A DNA stretch of 64,000 bases from Cryptomeria japonica (lineage: Eukaryota; Streptophyta; Pinopsida; Cupressales; Cupressaceae), in contig NC_081407.1 in the NCBI RefSeq assembly GCF_030272615.1, positions 153,781,048 through 153,845,047 on the forward strand, in the 5' to 3' direction. The translations under genes and the position numbers were made by a program. Shown in pieces: positions 1 through 11,184 of the stretch. Every line of letters begins with the position of its first letter. The first letter of the stretch is position 1. Under the pieces are notes generated by a model. It saw only the letters and a list, made by a program, of their open reading frames with translations. It made no database searches and was not told the origin of the DNA.

Positions 1-107
1 TATTGAACTGGTAACAACAAATGTTCTGTAGTAATGATGAAACCATGAGGATTTCTAGACTATTGATTCTTAATGTCTCTCAGAATTGTTTATGCATGTT
101 ATTGCAG

Positions 108-164
108 GTTCCAGAATTAGACTTTGAAGTACCCCCAGAAGCACAACGTGGAACACTATCAACT
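108..164 (+). CDS. ZPR1: ZPR1 zinc-finger protein, internal exon (first visible)
   Basis: The exon encodes VPELDFEVPPEAQRGTLST, the start of the first ZPR1 homology domain. It is preceded by a pyrimidine-rich tract ending in ATTGCAG and followed by the donor GTATGT, and both ends are phase 0. ZPR1 is a conserved eukaryotic protein with two zinc fingers, each followed by a ZPR1 homology domain. In yeast and animals it binds the elongation factor eEF1A and helps it fold, and it moves between cytoplasm and nucleus. The N-terminal zinc finger and start codon must lie upstream of the window. With the next eight exons this gives 319 uninterrupted codons, so the host gene looks intact. The identification rests on recognised family motifs, not on a database search. 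Confidence 0.93.
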
Positions 165-562
165 GTATGTTGTTTCTGATTTATTCAAATAAGCAACATA
201 TGCATTCTGATTGTTTCATTTGTGTAAATGTCATAATATTGCTGTAGCACTTGTGGCACATAATGATCTAGCTCATTGATTGAATTTTCAAGGATATTGA
301 CATTGAATGAGTTATATATTGAGTATTGAATAGACATCCAACTTTTGATTCAAGACCTCGATTCTATGTTCTATTTGGTTTAGCTTTTGTTTTATTTAGG
401 TCTAGGAAAATTTGTGTCAACCACATCCTTGAGCATACTTATGTTCATAGTTGAAAAAATTGCAGGGAAACTTGCTTGAGTTAAGTTGGGCGATTTTTTC
501 TTGAAAATAGTGAGTTAATTGCATGAAAACTCACCAAAATCATTAAAAATTGTATGAATTTT

Positions 563-978
563 CAGCACTGTTCCATGAGGATGCATTCCCCCCAAAAAAC
601 CCACATTCCCTATACAGGGATGTTTCTGAGACTTGGGGACTTCGGGGAAACATTCCCCCACAGCATCACCACCTCTGCCACCTCGGTTGGGGATGCTGCT
701 GGTTTGCTTGTTATATGGTAAATGTCATTACATACTGATTGCAATCTTTAGCTTTGTGAAAACTAGTTCTCTTTCATGGGGTACTCATAGATATGTTATA
801 TTGCAGAGTTTGCCTTGAGGATTTCTATTCACTTAAATTTCTATATCAGCGCCACCCCCCCACCACTGCTCTGCTGCCGCCTCCTTGCTGTCCCCAAATT
901 TAGGCCCCTTGGTCCCCCATCCCTGTAATCTGTCTCCGTGTCCCCACTTCCTCTTGTCAAGAAACTCCGTGGAACTAT
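563..978. mobile_element. Small hAT-like non-autonomous DNA element
   Basis: The left end reads CAGCACTGTTCCATG and the right end, read inward, ATAGTTCCACGGAG, forming an imperfect terminal inverted repeat built on GTTCCAYG. Flanking 8-mers TGAATTTT (555-562) and GGAATTTT (979-986) resemble a target duplication with one change. The right part (about 845-945, minus strand) is clearly related to 61080-61180 inside a better preserved hAT-like element: both share GGGGACCAAGGG, a TTTGGGGACRGC block and GCTGATATA. No transposase is present. Confidence 0.5.
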
Positions 979-3244
979 GGAATTTTGTATGGAAAATTTG
1001 TTTCATTTTTGTCCTGTGTTTGTGCCCTGTCTGCATGCTTTCTCTCCCCTTTGACAATGGTGTCTGAAACTGCTATTTGTGCTGTTCTTTATAAGTGAAT
1101 TTAGCATCAACCAATGGGAAACTGCTTTCTGGCATATGCATCATATTAGGATTTGGAGTAGGTTTTGTGGGCCCTGCAAGGAGGATGTCCTATCACTTGA
1201 CATATCTGAGTACTTGCGTTTTATAGTGGTGTTGGGGGAGTCAACAGCAATGGTGTTGTGCCCAAATGTATATTTTTTAAATTATGTTTTTTTTTGTTTC
1301 ATGATTTATGATTATATTTTTTTCAACCTAAAACTTTTATGTTTAAATTTTATGATGCAACATTAATTGTGTTAATATTAATAATATGTACTAATACTTA
1401 TAACTTTATTATTATATATCAATATTTATTACTTTATTAATACACAATTGCCTGTTAATAACATTCCCAACCAAACAGCAACGACTAGCATACCTACAGC
1501 CATGGCAGAACTTTTGACGTGTATTGAACTTCTTTTTTAATTTATGAATAGATGAAAAACCACTTTTCAGTTTTCTAAATTCACTTTTATGCATGTTTTT
1601 TAAAAGATTATTTTGACATGTTCCACCAAGTTTCTGGTACATGGGACGGGGGGGTATGTTGCCATATTTGGGGACAGCAAAGGGGACGGCTATATAAAAT
1701 TATATAAAATTATAGGAAAATTTCAAAGATTCATATGATAATATTTATAATAATGTTAAGACAATTCTTTTATTTATAATCATTTTTTTGTAAATAAACA
1801 TGTAATGGAAAATGATGCTTGCATTTCCATATTCATTTCTCACTTAGTTCATAGCTTAAGACCAAATTGTGTAATTCTTCAAATAATATGAAAGATATAT
1901 TATAAGGAGGAAAATTTACAAATCTGTTCAAGAAAGAACTAATAAGGAGCTAGGAAAGAGGATATTGCTTAGATACTTGGTGCGACAAGAAAAAGATCTT
2001 AAATACAGCATAATAATTTATCTGGGACTCTTAATTGTTTAAAAGTAAAAGCTAAAGACCCCTAGGAGAATTACATGACCCTGATTCCTAAATTGGCATA
2101 TGTAGGCAATTTAAGTTGTTGGTCTTTGATGCAGAAGCATCCATGGTGTAAGGACAATTTTTACATCTACCGAAAATAATGCTTTATTTTAATTTTCCTA
2201 GTCTAGTTGCTAATGTCTTAGTTGAATAATTTGATGTAATAAGGCCAAATATATTCATAAATATTTGGTCACGATCCTATATTTCAGCTGTAATGTAATT
2301 TGGACACATTTTAGTGGCGTTTACAAGGCAAAATATTCAAATATGCCTTTCTTGGCATGAAATTGGGAGTTACAACTTGTCATAACTACTAGAATCTTGC
2401 CTTAATGCTTAACATTCAAAAGGGGCACCCAAGAGTTAGTGGCTTTGCTTTTTCTATTTTCAGGTCCTAGGTGGAGTTATGGTGTCATAACTGACTTTTG
2501 ATTTAGAATGTTGGAGGTGGGAAGGAAAGTTCTTTATGGAACATTAAATGCCATCTCCTTAGCTTTTTGGCATTTTCTCAATCTTGGAGCGTGTGGTGGG
2601 TGACCATATGCAGTCAAAATTAACATTATTTGCAATTTTCCAAAGTTAAAACTGCAACTTTTCATTTTGGGCTTGGGATTTTTTGGGTGGTATTCTACCC
2701 CTGGTTTTTGGAAAAAACCAAAGTTGTTTCCCTCTCATTTTTCTCTGGCACAGAAAAATGGTTTATGTGGTGAACTGTGGGGTTTTAAAAAAAATATTAT
2801 TAAATATATGTGTACAAGATGCATTAATATTTAAGATGGATTTTTGGATTGCCATATTCATTTTGTGGGCAGTGTCGGTCTGAAATGTTCATGTTCATTC
2901 AGTCTGATTGTTTTTGCTGATAAGTGAAAATACTAGTATAATGCTTTCAAAGAGTCGGATATGGTTTTATCATCTTCTAGCATTTTATACATCAGCATCT
3001 TGTTAAGTATATACCATGAGGTTAACTTGTCTGATGATGGTTAAACCGTGTTGGCAATTCTTTATTGTCCTAGTTTATTTTGGTTATGGTGACGCTACAG
3101 ATGTAACTATGTTCATGCTTGACCTTTTAGATGGATGATTTTAGTCTTTTCTCTCATTGGTTGTGTTTTATTTTCTCTGTCTTGGAAAGGTTGCCTTTTT
3201 AATGATGTATTACTTTTTCAACCTATTATCCTATGAACATGTAG
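979..3244 (+). other. ZPR1 intronic sequence, no gene seen
   Basis: Apart from a G-rich stretch at 1643-1690 that recalls the ends of the hAT-like family, I see only AT-rich intronic sequence. Short ORFs here have no recognisable domain. Confidence 0.6.
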
Positions 3245-3304
3245 GTTGAGGGGGTCCTTCTTAGAGCTGCAGATGAACTTCAAGCACTTCAGGAAGAGCG
3301 TAGG
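3245..3304 (+). CDS. ZPR1: ZPR1 exon 2 of those visible
   Basis: This 20-codon exon reads VEGVLLRAADELQALQEERR and continues the first ZPR1 homology domain directly from the exon at 108-164. The acceptor is CATGTAG and the donor is GTATGA. Both boundaries are phase 0. The intron before it is 3,080 bp and the one after is only 118 bp. Confidence 0.93.
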
Positions 3305-3422
3305 GTATGAACTTGCTGGAAAGTTGGCTCTTACATATTTTTAAGCAGTATTACATAAAACAAAAGTGCTTTTATGTTAAAGTAAAACTGGTTGGGCAAC
3401 TTAAATTTTATGGCACTTGCAG

Positions 3423-3550
3423 AAAATAGATCCGAAGACAGCAGAAGCATTGGATCACTTCCTAGTAAACTTGAATTTATGTGCAACAGGAAAGAAACCC
3501 TTCACGTTCATAGTTGATGATCCGGCTGGAAACAGTTTCATTGAGAACCC
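3423..3550 (+). CDS. ZPR1: ZPR1 exon 3 of those visible
   Basis: The exon begins KIDPKTAEALDHFL and ends with the family signature FIVDDPAGNSFIENP, a hallmark of the ZPR1 homology domain. The acceptor is CACTTGCAG and the donor GTAAGT. The exon ends after two bases of a proline codon (phase 2), which the next exon completes. Confidence 0.94.
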
Positions 3551-4301
3551 GTAAGTTCTTTTTTTATACTTGAAAATTTGAAATGCTCATGTTATTGGAT
3601 AAATGGAAAACTATTCTTCTAGTCTGAGACGTGGTAATTTGTTTTAATTTGAAGGTGTGTGCAAGTTGGCATGCACATCTTCCATGACTTTAAATTGACA
3701 AGATGCTTAATTGGAAACTTCCATAGGAACTTATAGTGTACTTGTCAATAACATTTTATAGTCATTAACAAAGACAGTCTGATAAATTCATTTGCAATCC
3801 TATAAAAAGTTTAATCCAGATTTAGTGTCATGGAATAATAATCTCTATGATATTTTAATATGAGTTCTGACCAGGTTACAATTTTACCGCACCACTTACG
3901 TTAGGAATAGTAGACATTAATTTATGAGCATCAGTAAACTATTTTAAGCATTAACTAAGTGGTTGTATAATTTACAGGCAATTTTCCTCTAAGAAACCTA
4001 GGTGAGTAGTTTTAAATTTTAATAGTTCCAGTAGGGTCTTACATCTCTTCATTAATCTATTAAGTGAATTTCACTTTTATCTCTTAGTAATGTAGTTAAG
4101 CTGGACTTTCTTGTTCCTTACATTGTTATTTGCTTTTGTGTTTTCCTGGCTTGTAGCATATATTTCTGCACTAATTGAATTAATGTTGTCTGCACAGTGC
4201 ATAACATGCACCCAAAATGAATATGACAAAATAGATTTTAATGCAAATATCTACAAGTTATTTGAAATATTTTCTAATTTTAGTTTGTCCTTTATATGTA
4301 G

Positions 4302-4584
4302 ATTTGCTCCATCTCCAGATCCATTACTTTCTGTAAATTTCTATAACCGTACTTCTGAGCAACAAGAAGCTCTAGGATTTCTACCCGATAATGAGCAAGT
4401 AGCTGCTGAAAAATCTATGGACCAGACTTCCCCTACTAGCAAGGAAAGAATTAGATATGTACCTGCAGGAACAAGAAGAGAACCACATGGTTCTGTTGGG
4501 GCACTGGCAGCGCACCGAGCTATTGCTCAGGGTAATAGTGATGAGGTTGCTGCAGCGCTCTTTAAATATTCAACCCCTGAGGAG
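4302..4584 (+). CDS. ZPR1: ZPR1 exon 4 of those visible (end of first ZPR1 domain and linker)
   Basis: The first base completes the split proline codon, and the exon then reads FAPSPDPLLSVNFYNRTSEQ, which ends the first ZPR1 homology domain. A lysine/serine-rich linker and the conserved HGSVGALAAHRAIAQGNSDE segment follow. The acceptor is ATATGTAG and the donor GTACTT. Open reading continues into the introns on both sides, but that translation has no family similarity and the splice sites mark the true ends. Confidence 0.94.
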
Positions 4585-4663
4585 GTACTTATAATGGGTT
4601 TTTTGAGCAGTTTTTTTACTTATTTGTGGAAGTATACCAAACATGATATATCCTTCTTATCAG

Positions 4664-4730
4664 GTAATGAATTTTCCAGCAACTTGTGGAGCGTGTGCAG
4701 CAAAATGCGAAACTCGAATGTTTGTCACTA
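4664..4730 (+). CDS. ZPR1: ZPR1 exon 5 of those visible (second zinc finger, first half)
   Basis: The exon reads VMNFPATCGACAAKCETRMF then VT and supplies the first Cys pair (CGAC) of the second zinc finger. The acceptor is TTATCAG and the donor GTATCC, leaving one base of the next codon (phase 1). A 79-bp intron precedes it. The intron after it is 32,437 bp long, so the two halves of one zinc finger are more than 32 kb apart in the genome. Confidence 0.93.
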
Positions 4731-5077
4731 GTATCCTTTTGTAATGATGGAAAATAAATGGCTCAGTTTTTTCCAAAAACATGAGGTAACTTTGTTTGTT
4801 TTTAATTTTTAGAGCTTAAAATTGCTATCTAGATATGTTTGTGAGTTACCTTGAGTATCTTTTTCTTGCTATTAATGAACACATCATCAAAGATTTCCCT
4901 CGCGTCCTCCTTCCCATCTGTTCTTTTGCAATATAGAGACTCAAATCAATGACTACTCACAAATATCTGCTTGAGAAAAGGTAGTGCACCTACATACTTT
5001 GCAATGTGATGAAGTGAATGCAAATCATGACCCCCAATTGTGTTAGTTTCTTTCCTTTGGTGTGCACTCTTATCAAG

Positions 5078-5248
5078 CGTTTGCCCTCTCGGGTAAATGG
5101 TTAAATGCAGAAAGTAAATGCATAGAACATAATGGAAATATATTAAATAACCACCCTTTGTATTAATTCCACAGTCCATGTACAATAAGTGCTTATAACA
5201 TTACATCTAACACGACTAACATGATCATACTTCGAAGAAAAGGTACAC
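5078..5248 (-). repeat. 3' LTR fragment of Gypsy element
   Basis: This holds the last 171 bp of the LTR. Its terminal TG (plus-strand view) has become CG. At 5249 it passes abruptly into gag sequence, marking the deletion junction. Confidence 0.87.
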
Positions 5249-5249
5249 A

Positions 5250-6714
5250 GTCCATGTTGGCTGGTACCCGCTGGTGCGGATGTTGTGGCCTGCTCCGTGA
5301 ACAGCACCTGGTTCATTTGCGTACTTCGGGTTTTCATGTTGTATGGGCACTCCTTGGTGGAGTGTCCCATCACTTGGCAAATCTCGCAGAATGCCTTCTT
5401 TTGGCAAGTACCCTTTGTGTGCCCTTCCTCTTTGCACTCAGTGCACCATATGTCCCCTTCGTTCCGACCAGTGCTTCTCATTATTTTGAATTCCTTTCTC
5501 ATTTGCTCCATGTCTTTCTGGAGTGCTTGCACCCGTTTGCCAACCTCGTCGTCACTGCTGCTTTCCTGTGAAGAGTCATCGTCCTCGGATGAGGATTTAT
5601 TACTTTTCTTCTTCTTTGATGTTTTGTGTTCGCTCTCCAGGTCCATCACCCTATTATAAGCGTCGTCATATGACGTTGGGGGTACAATTTTCATCTTCCT
5701 CTGTAGGGAGGATTTCAACCTTTCAACGAACCATCGTTTCTTCAATCCATCTGCGGGTTGGCTTTCCATTTTACCCAAGAGTTCTTTCAGCCTCCAACTG
5801 TATGCCCGTACTGTCTCCCTGGTACCTTGTTTGGTACTGTATATCTCCGTTACAATTTCATTGTCATCACGGAGCAACCGAAACTTCCCCGTGAATTCCT
5901 TCTGTAGATTGGCCCACGTGGCCACTTTTTGCTTGTCCACATCGGATTACCAATCTATGGCAACTTCTCGTAACGTGGCTGGGAACTGCTATACCCAGTC
6001 ATCCTGGTCTGTTACTCTATTGGCGGACCAAATGGTTTCGCATGTACGGCAGTGCCGTAAGGGGTCTTCCTTGCCCTCCCCTGTGAACTTTCGCAATTTT
6101 TGTTTACTCGCCATCCCACCGTTGGGTCTCGCTCCTCTAATTCCTCGTGTGCTTGTACCTAGCGATCCTCCGCCTCCTGCAACTGAACCTCCACTTGTGG
6201 GTCCTCCGGAAAAAGTTGCTGACACCGAACCGAACAAATTGCCTCTCGTACGGTACCCTTGTGCTCCCTCGACACCTTCGGTCGTACCGTCACCTTCCGC
6301 TGTCTCCCTCCGGTTGTCCTCCGAAATGGACAAATTCTTTAGCAAGTCTCTGGTAGCGTCGATTAGGTTTAGACTTCGCCTTGTTTGTTCCACCAACTCT
6401 TCCCGACTTCTTACCCTACGGTGGTATTCTGGCGAACTGTAGAGTTCTCCTTCGGCACCCTCTGTGACTCCTTCTCTGTTCCCTTCGGGCAACCCTACGA
6501 CAGTGTAATTCTCTCCGTCTATCTTTGCCTCCGCAACCTCCGTGATACCTCCTGGGTTCCCTTTGGGCAACCCCTCGGCCGGTCGTCCCTCGGCAAGCTG
6601 CCTTAGCCTACGCCTTCGTTCTATCTGCTGTCTGAGATTCAACGTGGTTTGTGCCACTTCCCATTCGTCACTCTGTATCTTTTTATTTTTGTCCTTATTT
6701 AGTCTATTGGGCAT
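5250..6714 (-). pseudogene. Gypsy gag polyprotein, degenerate and truncated
   Basis: Starts at ATG 6714 (MPNRLNKDKNKK). An Arg/Glu-rich N-terminal region is followed by a capsid-like segment (MASKQKLRKFTG, then DKQKVATWANLQKEF), a Lys/Ser/Asp-rich stretch and two zinc knuckles, CTECKEEGHTKGTC and CEICQVMGHSTKEC. Two in-frame stops lie near 5940-5990 (after DDWV and after AIDW). It breaks off just past the knuckles where it meets the LTR fragment. Gag packages element RNA in cytoplasmic particles. This copy cannot make a full product. Confidence 0.82.
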
Positions 6715-6980
6715 AAGTCACTTCCATACACAGCAAACACACGCCATGTACACAAAAAAACTTTTATTATTTTTATTTTTATTTTGCCTTTCGGCCACAA
6801 TTTATATCAGCAGTGTGTTGGGATTATTACAAGGTTCAATTTCCCTTTCGCCTCTTGCGATCACGCTCTGCGTCCCACGACGATTGTTCCCTTTGCGCGT
6901 TGTCGGCCTCTGGGTAAATCTCACCGATGGTTAGGCCCGTTGTGTCCGTGCGCCATCCGTGTCTTCCGTTCCCAAGTTCG

Positions 6981-6997
6981 TCTAGGCAACGGTGCCA
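6981..6997 (-). other. Primer binding site of Gypsy element
   Basis: On the minus strand, TGGCACCGTTGCCTAGA lies two bases after the LTR end. It resembles the complement of the 3' end of plant tRNA-Asp (TGGCGCCGTTGCC type), the primer of many plant Gypsy elements. The tRNA assignment is from general knowledge. Confidence 0.65.
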
Positions 6998-6999
6998 AA

Positions 7000-7319
7000 T
7001 GTTTGCCCTCTCGGGTAAACGGTTAAATGCAGAAAGTAAATGCACAGAACATAATGGAAATATATTAAATAACCACCCTCTGTATTAATTCCACAGTCCA
7101 TGTACAATAAGTACTTATAACATTACATTTGACACGACTAACATGATCATACTTCGAAGAAAAGGTACACAATATATAATACCCGAAGGGGTGCGACACA
7201 ACCGTCACGACTCCAACTACCTACCCGTCAGCTAACTAACTGACCGCCGTAAGTCATTATTACCGACGACAACATAAACATAATATAACAACATAACATA
7301 ATGATTATTCCCGGCAACA
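7000..7319 (-). repeat. 5' LTR of Gypsy element
   Basis: 320 bp, starting TGTTGCCGGG and ending GGGCAAACA on the minus strand. It aligns with 5078-5248 over its last 171 bp with seven differences by eye, all transitions. Confidence 0.88.
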
Positions 7320-8691
7320 TCAAGTTAAGCACCCAACTATGATTGTAGATAACTTTTGTGATTTTTCAAGCTTCTTTCGCCACACTTTTGAACTATCCAA
7401 TCTTGCAAATTGGAGGATAAATGTGAACTAGAAGACAAGCACATGCCCAAACTAAAAATAGGGAAGCTACAATGATAGGGTTGAATCACTTGGACAACTT
7501 CAAAATTTTGGATTGTAAGAACGACTAGGGTTTTGCTCATGGTAGACCTTGGAAAAACACTTCACATTTTGCATAAGAAGCAATTTGGGTCTCCATCTTG
7601 ATATGTTTGAAAACACTCTAATGCTATTCTCAGGTCACAAGAAGTTTTATTGTCAAGGAGTTGTGAACAATTTTGAACTTATAATGTCATTTATACTCTT
7701 TGGACAAATTTTATGTTGTGAATGTTGGAGGAGTTTTGTTTGGGTGTTCAATGGTTGTACTCACTTGTAACGTGTTTCACCAAACACTAAGAGAGAGATA
7801 TTAATTCAATTAGGGTTTCATCAAGATGCCATCAAATATTGGCCCTTGAAGTAGTTAAGACCATTGACTTTAGCCAAATGAATAAGATTTCAAAGAGAGG
7901 TAATTTTGATGCCATGATCCACCTCTATTGTATTCTAGTGCCTTATTGTAGTTTGTCCCCAAAATTATAGGAACTTTTATTGGTACAAAATGAGAGATTA
8001 GTGTTAAATATTTTGAGACGGTAACCGTTGTCTCTAGTTGGAGCCCTTATAGTGCACTTTCTGTCTCAAACAAAGAGATAGATGGGTCCCTTGTCTTTGT
8101 ATTGATTAAAGATATCTAAATCAAAAGACAATAAAAAATGAATTTCCAATGCCCATAGTCTCAGACACTATGCCACAATGTTTGTATTCATGCTCGAGTT
8201 CAACAATGATAAATTTTGGGTTAAATTCAATAATGATGAAGTTAAAAAAATTAGTGATCAAATTTGCCTTACATAAATAAATTGTTAAAAAATTTAAATT
8301 AGTGATTCAATTTACCTAATATAAATAAACTATCAATATAATTAAATACTTGAAATATGTTAAATTATATATTAGCGCTTTTTTTTGCTCGATAAACTGC
8401 ATAGCAAGAAGTATTTATATTAAACTCAAGAAAATTAGAGAGTATGCAAAGCTCTAAATCAAAAACAGCACAGGTTCTCTTGCTGTTGACATGTTATTAC
8501 CAAAAAAGGAACTCCCAAATCTATTGCCATCGGAGCCCAGATCTAGACTTGACAGAAGCAAATCAACATATTACAGTGAATATGCAACACATAACAAAAC
8601 CCCAATATGAGTCAAAATTTAAAAACAGGGCATCCAAAAATTATCAAAAAATCGGTAGTAAACACCGTACTAATTATAGATTAGCTATTAA
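7320..8691 (+). other. Intronic sequence, AT-rich repeat at right
   Basis: No gene is recognised. From about 8190 the sequence is AT-rich and resembles the repeats at 17563-17930 and 40310-40650. The copy was split by the Copia-type element that follows: the flank at 16270 resumes sequence similar to 17790-17830. Confidence 0.5.
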
Positions 8692-9018
8692 TATTAAAAT
8701 AATATTAATATCTATTTTATAATGGTCATCTCTTCTATTCTTAGTGGTCATCTTAGTTGTCAATTTATTTAGCTATTTAGTCGACTTATTTAGCTTTTTA
8801 GCTTTTTTAGTGCGTTAAGTGAAACTATTGCTTCTTTTATAAGAACACATAGTTTACTTTTTAGTTTTAAGCTTGTTAGCTTTATTTAGCATTTAAAGCT
8901 TTTTTAAGCTTTAGATTAATGGTTTGTTCTTTTGAGAACACCTTCTTGTAATTCCTTTATATACACTTGTATGTTCATAATTAATATCATCTGATTATTT
9001 TGAGCAATCAATTTTTCA
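8692..9018 (+). repeat. 5' LTR of Copia-type family A
   Basis: 327 bp from TATTAAAAT to ATTTTTCA, immediately followed by the PBS. It contains a TTCCTTTATATACAC promoter-like stretch. Confidence 0.82.
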
Positions 9019-9030
9019 TGGTATCAGAGC
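9019..9030 (+). other. PBS, initiator tRNA-Met type
   Basis: TGGTATCAGAGC directly after the 5' LTR is complementary to the 3' end of plant initiator tRNA-Met, the standard Copia primer. Confidence 0.85.
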
Positions 9031-9939
9031 ATGATTTAAATTTTTTTTGGAAAATTTATAATTCTTATTGAAATTTTTCTGAAGTTTTTTTTCTTGTGCG
9101 AATTGAACCCAAGAGATTTAAAAAAAAAAAAATTCTTTCTGTTGGGTAGATTTTTGTGCTAGGATTTCACGGATTTTTGGAGGATTCAGAATTTTTATTT
9201 GTAGGGTTCGTGTAATTTTTACAAAGGTTTTCACGCTTGTAAAAAATCGCGATTGTAAAAATTGCGGCGACTTTGTGTAGGGTTTTTATTGGGTCGTGCG
9301 TATTTTGTGCCTATTTTCCAGCGTTTACTGCCTGATTTTTTGAGTTTACAGCGCGATTTTTTGAAGCGGCTACGTCAGTATTTTCGCGTGCTTTCTAGGC
9401 GACGCAATTTTAAAATCGCAATTTTTCGCAGTTTTCAGCACTGTTTATTTGTCGGTTTTTCAATAGATTGCGCGGATTTTTTTGTGCCTTCTAGTTGGTG
9501 TGCAAACTTCTCATAATTTTTTTGTGATCGCGATTTTCGTGGGTTTAATATTCGCATTTTTTGGTCTGCAGCGCCTAGGGTTTCACCCTCATATCAGCGC
9601 GATTTTCTTTGAAATTCGTGGGCTTGTTCCAACATTATAGGGTTTTACCCCAATTTTTTTTATTAAAGTCTTTTTAAAAAAAAAGCATATTATTTCCTTC
9701 AGGAAATTTATTATTATTTTCTAATTTTTTTCGAAATATTCTCAAGGTTCAAATTTGCAAAAAATTTTGATTTCAGGATTTTTCAGCAAACCTCAAAATT
9801 CGTGCATGGGATTCGTGCCTTGAATTCCGTTCCAAGGTTTCAGATTCATTTTTGTAGTTATTTCTATTCTGATTTTTTAATCAGATTCTTCTATCTCCTG
9901 ACTTCACTAGGTTGACTTCATTCAACCTTGGTTTCCGTG

Positions 9940-10732
9940 ATGGCATCTTTGACCAACATCATGCTGGAACACAGTTAGTTCAACGGCCGCAACTACAACA
10001 CTTGGAAACAACACATGTTAATGATATTTGAATATCGTTGCCTTGATCAGATTGTTCTTGACAAGGTTCCTCATCCTAAAACTGTAGGTCCAAATTAGGA
10101 TAAATTTGATGAACGTACTCAAGAGGCTGTCATGCTCATCAAGTTGTCCATCGTAGATGATCAGCTTCCTTAGGTGCCTTCAAGTAAAACAACTAAAGAG
10201 ATCTGGACTCTCTTGAAGGATCTTCATGAAACATCCGACAAGAGCCGAGCTTTCTTTTTGAAGAATATGCTTTTTTCTATCATGATGGATGAGAAGACAT
10301 CTATCCAGGCACATATTATGAAGATCAAGGACATCCATGACCAGTTGCAAGCTATTGGTCGCACCATGGCTGAAGAGGATATGGTAGGGATCACGTTGAA
10401 AAGCCTTTCCAAATCCTATGAGCATTTCATTGTACACTCGATATCACTTTACTAGTGTTGATCTGAAGTTTCCTGATCTCTGCACCAAACTTCTTCAGCA
10501 AGATTGATGGAAGCAGCAGTCTGGAAGCAACGCTAGTTTGTCCATTGAACATGCCTTCACAACAAAGTTTTGGATAAGAACAAGGGTAAAGCTCAGTCCT
10601 TCCAGCAGAAGGGTCAAGGTCACTCACTTGTCTTCGAAGAAGAAGTGTAACTACTATCACCAGTTTGGCCATATAAAGAAAGACTGTAGGAAATTGTTGG
10701 CATTTGTGCTATCTAAATTGGGAGGGTCTTAG
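9940..10732 (+). pseudogene. Copia gag (UBN2-like), degenerate
   Basis: From ATG 9940 the frame reads MASLTNIMLEHS, stop, FNGRNYNTWKQHM and so on, typical of plant Copia gag. It includes TKEIWTLLKDLHETSDKSRA and ends with a degenerate zinc knuckle CNYYHQFGHIKKDC, in which the second Cys is Tyr. Several stops (near 9974, 10097, 10171 and 10453) and frameshifts break it. The open block 10174-10455 is the best preserved part. Confidence 0.8.
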
Positions 10733-10817
10733 GAATAAGAGCAGGCTCATGTTGTAGAGCATTCTGAAGAGGAGTCAGCCTTCTATGCTTTGTGACAAGC
10801 AAATTTCCTGTTTGGTA

Positions 10818-11055
10818 GGTTTTCACGATTTTTACCTTAAAAATTGTTTGAGGGTTTTCTCAATTTTTACCTAAAAAATTGTCTGAAGGTTTTCACGATT
10901 TTTCCCTCAAAAAAAATTGTTTGTAGGGTTTTCACGATCTTTTCGTAAAAAATTGTCTGTTCTCATGATTTTTCCCTTAAAAATTGTTGGTAGGTTTTCA
11001 CAAATTTTTCCTCAAAAATTGTTGGTATTTTTGATTTTTTCCTCAAAAATCATCT
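10818..11055 (+). repeat. Degenerate tandem repeat in place of pol (family A)
   Basis: About seven imperfect copies of a unit near 33 bp, GGTTTTCACGATTTTT followed by CCTCAAAAATTGT. Related units occur in the other family A copy at 33177-33240 and 33478-33580, so the array belongs to the element and is not local slippage. Confidence 0.7.
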
Positions 11056-11184
11056 GGAATAAGCAAAGTTCACGTGGGATTTTGTGATTCGCGAAGTTCT
11101 TAGGGTTTGACAGTTTTTTCCACAAAAAGCGTGCTTTGTTTCAGTCAGTTTTGGGTCGCACTACCAGGGTGAACATCTGCAACC

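Larger units (their letters stand above)
5078..7319 (-). mobile_element. Internally deleted Gypsy-type retrotransposon, TSD TCAAG
   Basis: A minus-strand element with a complete 5' LTR (7000-7319), a tRNA-primed PBS, a gag-like ORF and the last 171 bp of the 3' LTR. TCAAG flanks both ends (5073-5077 and 7320-7324), so it entered as one unit. Protease, reverse transcriptase, integrase, polypurine tract and the first 149 bp of the 3' LTR are missing. Replication copies U3 into both LTRs, so the deletion must have happened after insertion. Its gag is close to that of the + strand element at 50646-55927. Confidence 0.88.

Noticed and set aside
4111-4731. A 206-codon open frame on the plus strand
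   Set aside because: It is ZPR1 exons read through the neighbouring introns; only 4302-4584 and 4664-4730 carry family sequence with proper splice sites.
5143-5250. C-terminal extension of the gag frame at 5143-5940
   Set aside because: Residues encoded below about 5250 come from the antisense LTR fragment after a deletion junction.
9262-9516. 84-codon open frame
   Set aside because: It lies in the leader between PBS and gag of family A and has a low-complexity Phe/Arg composition with no domain.
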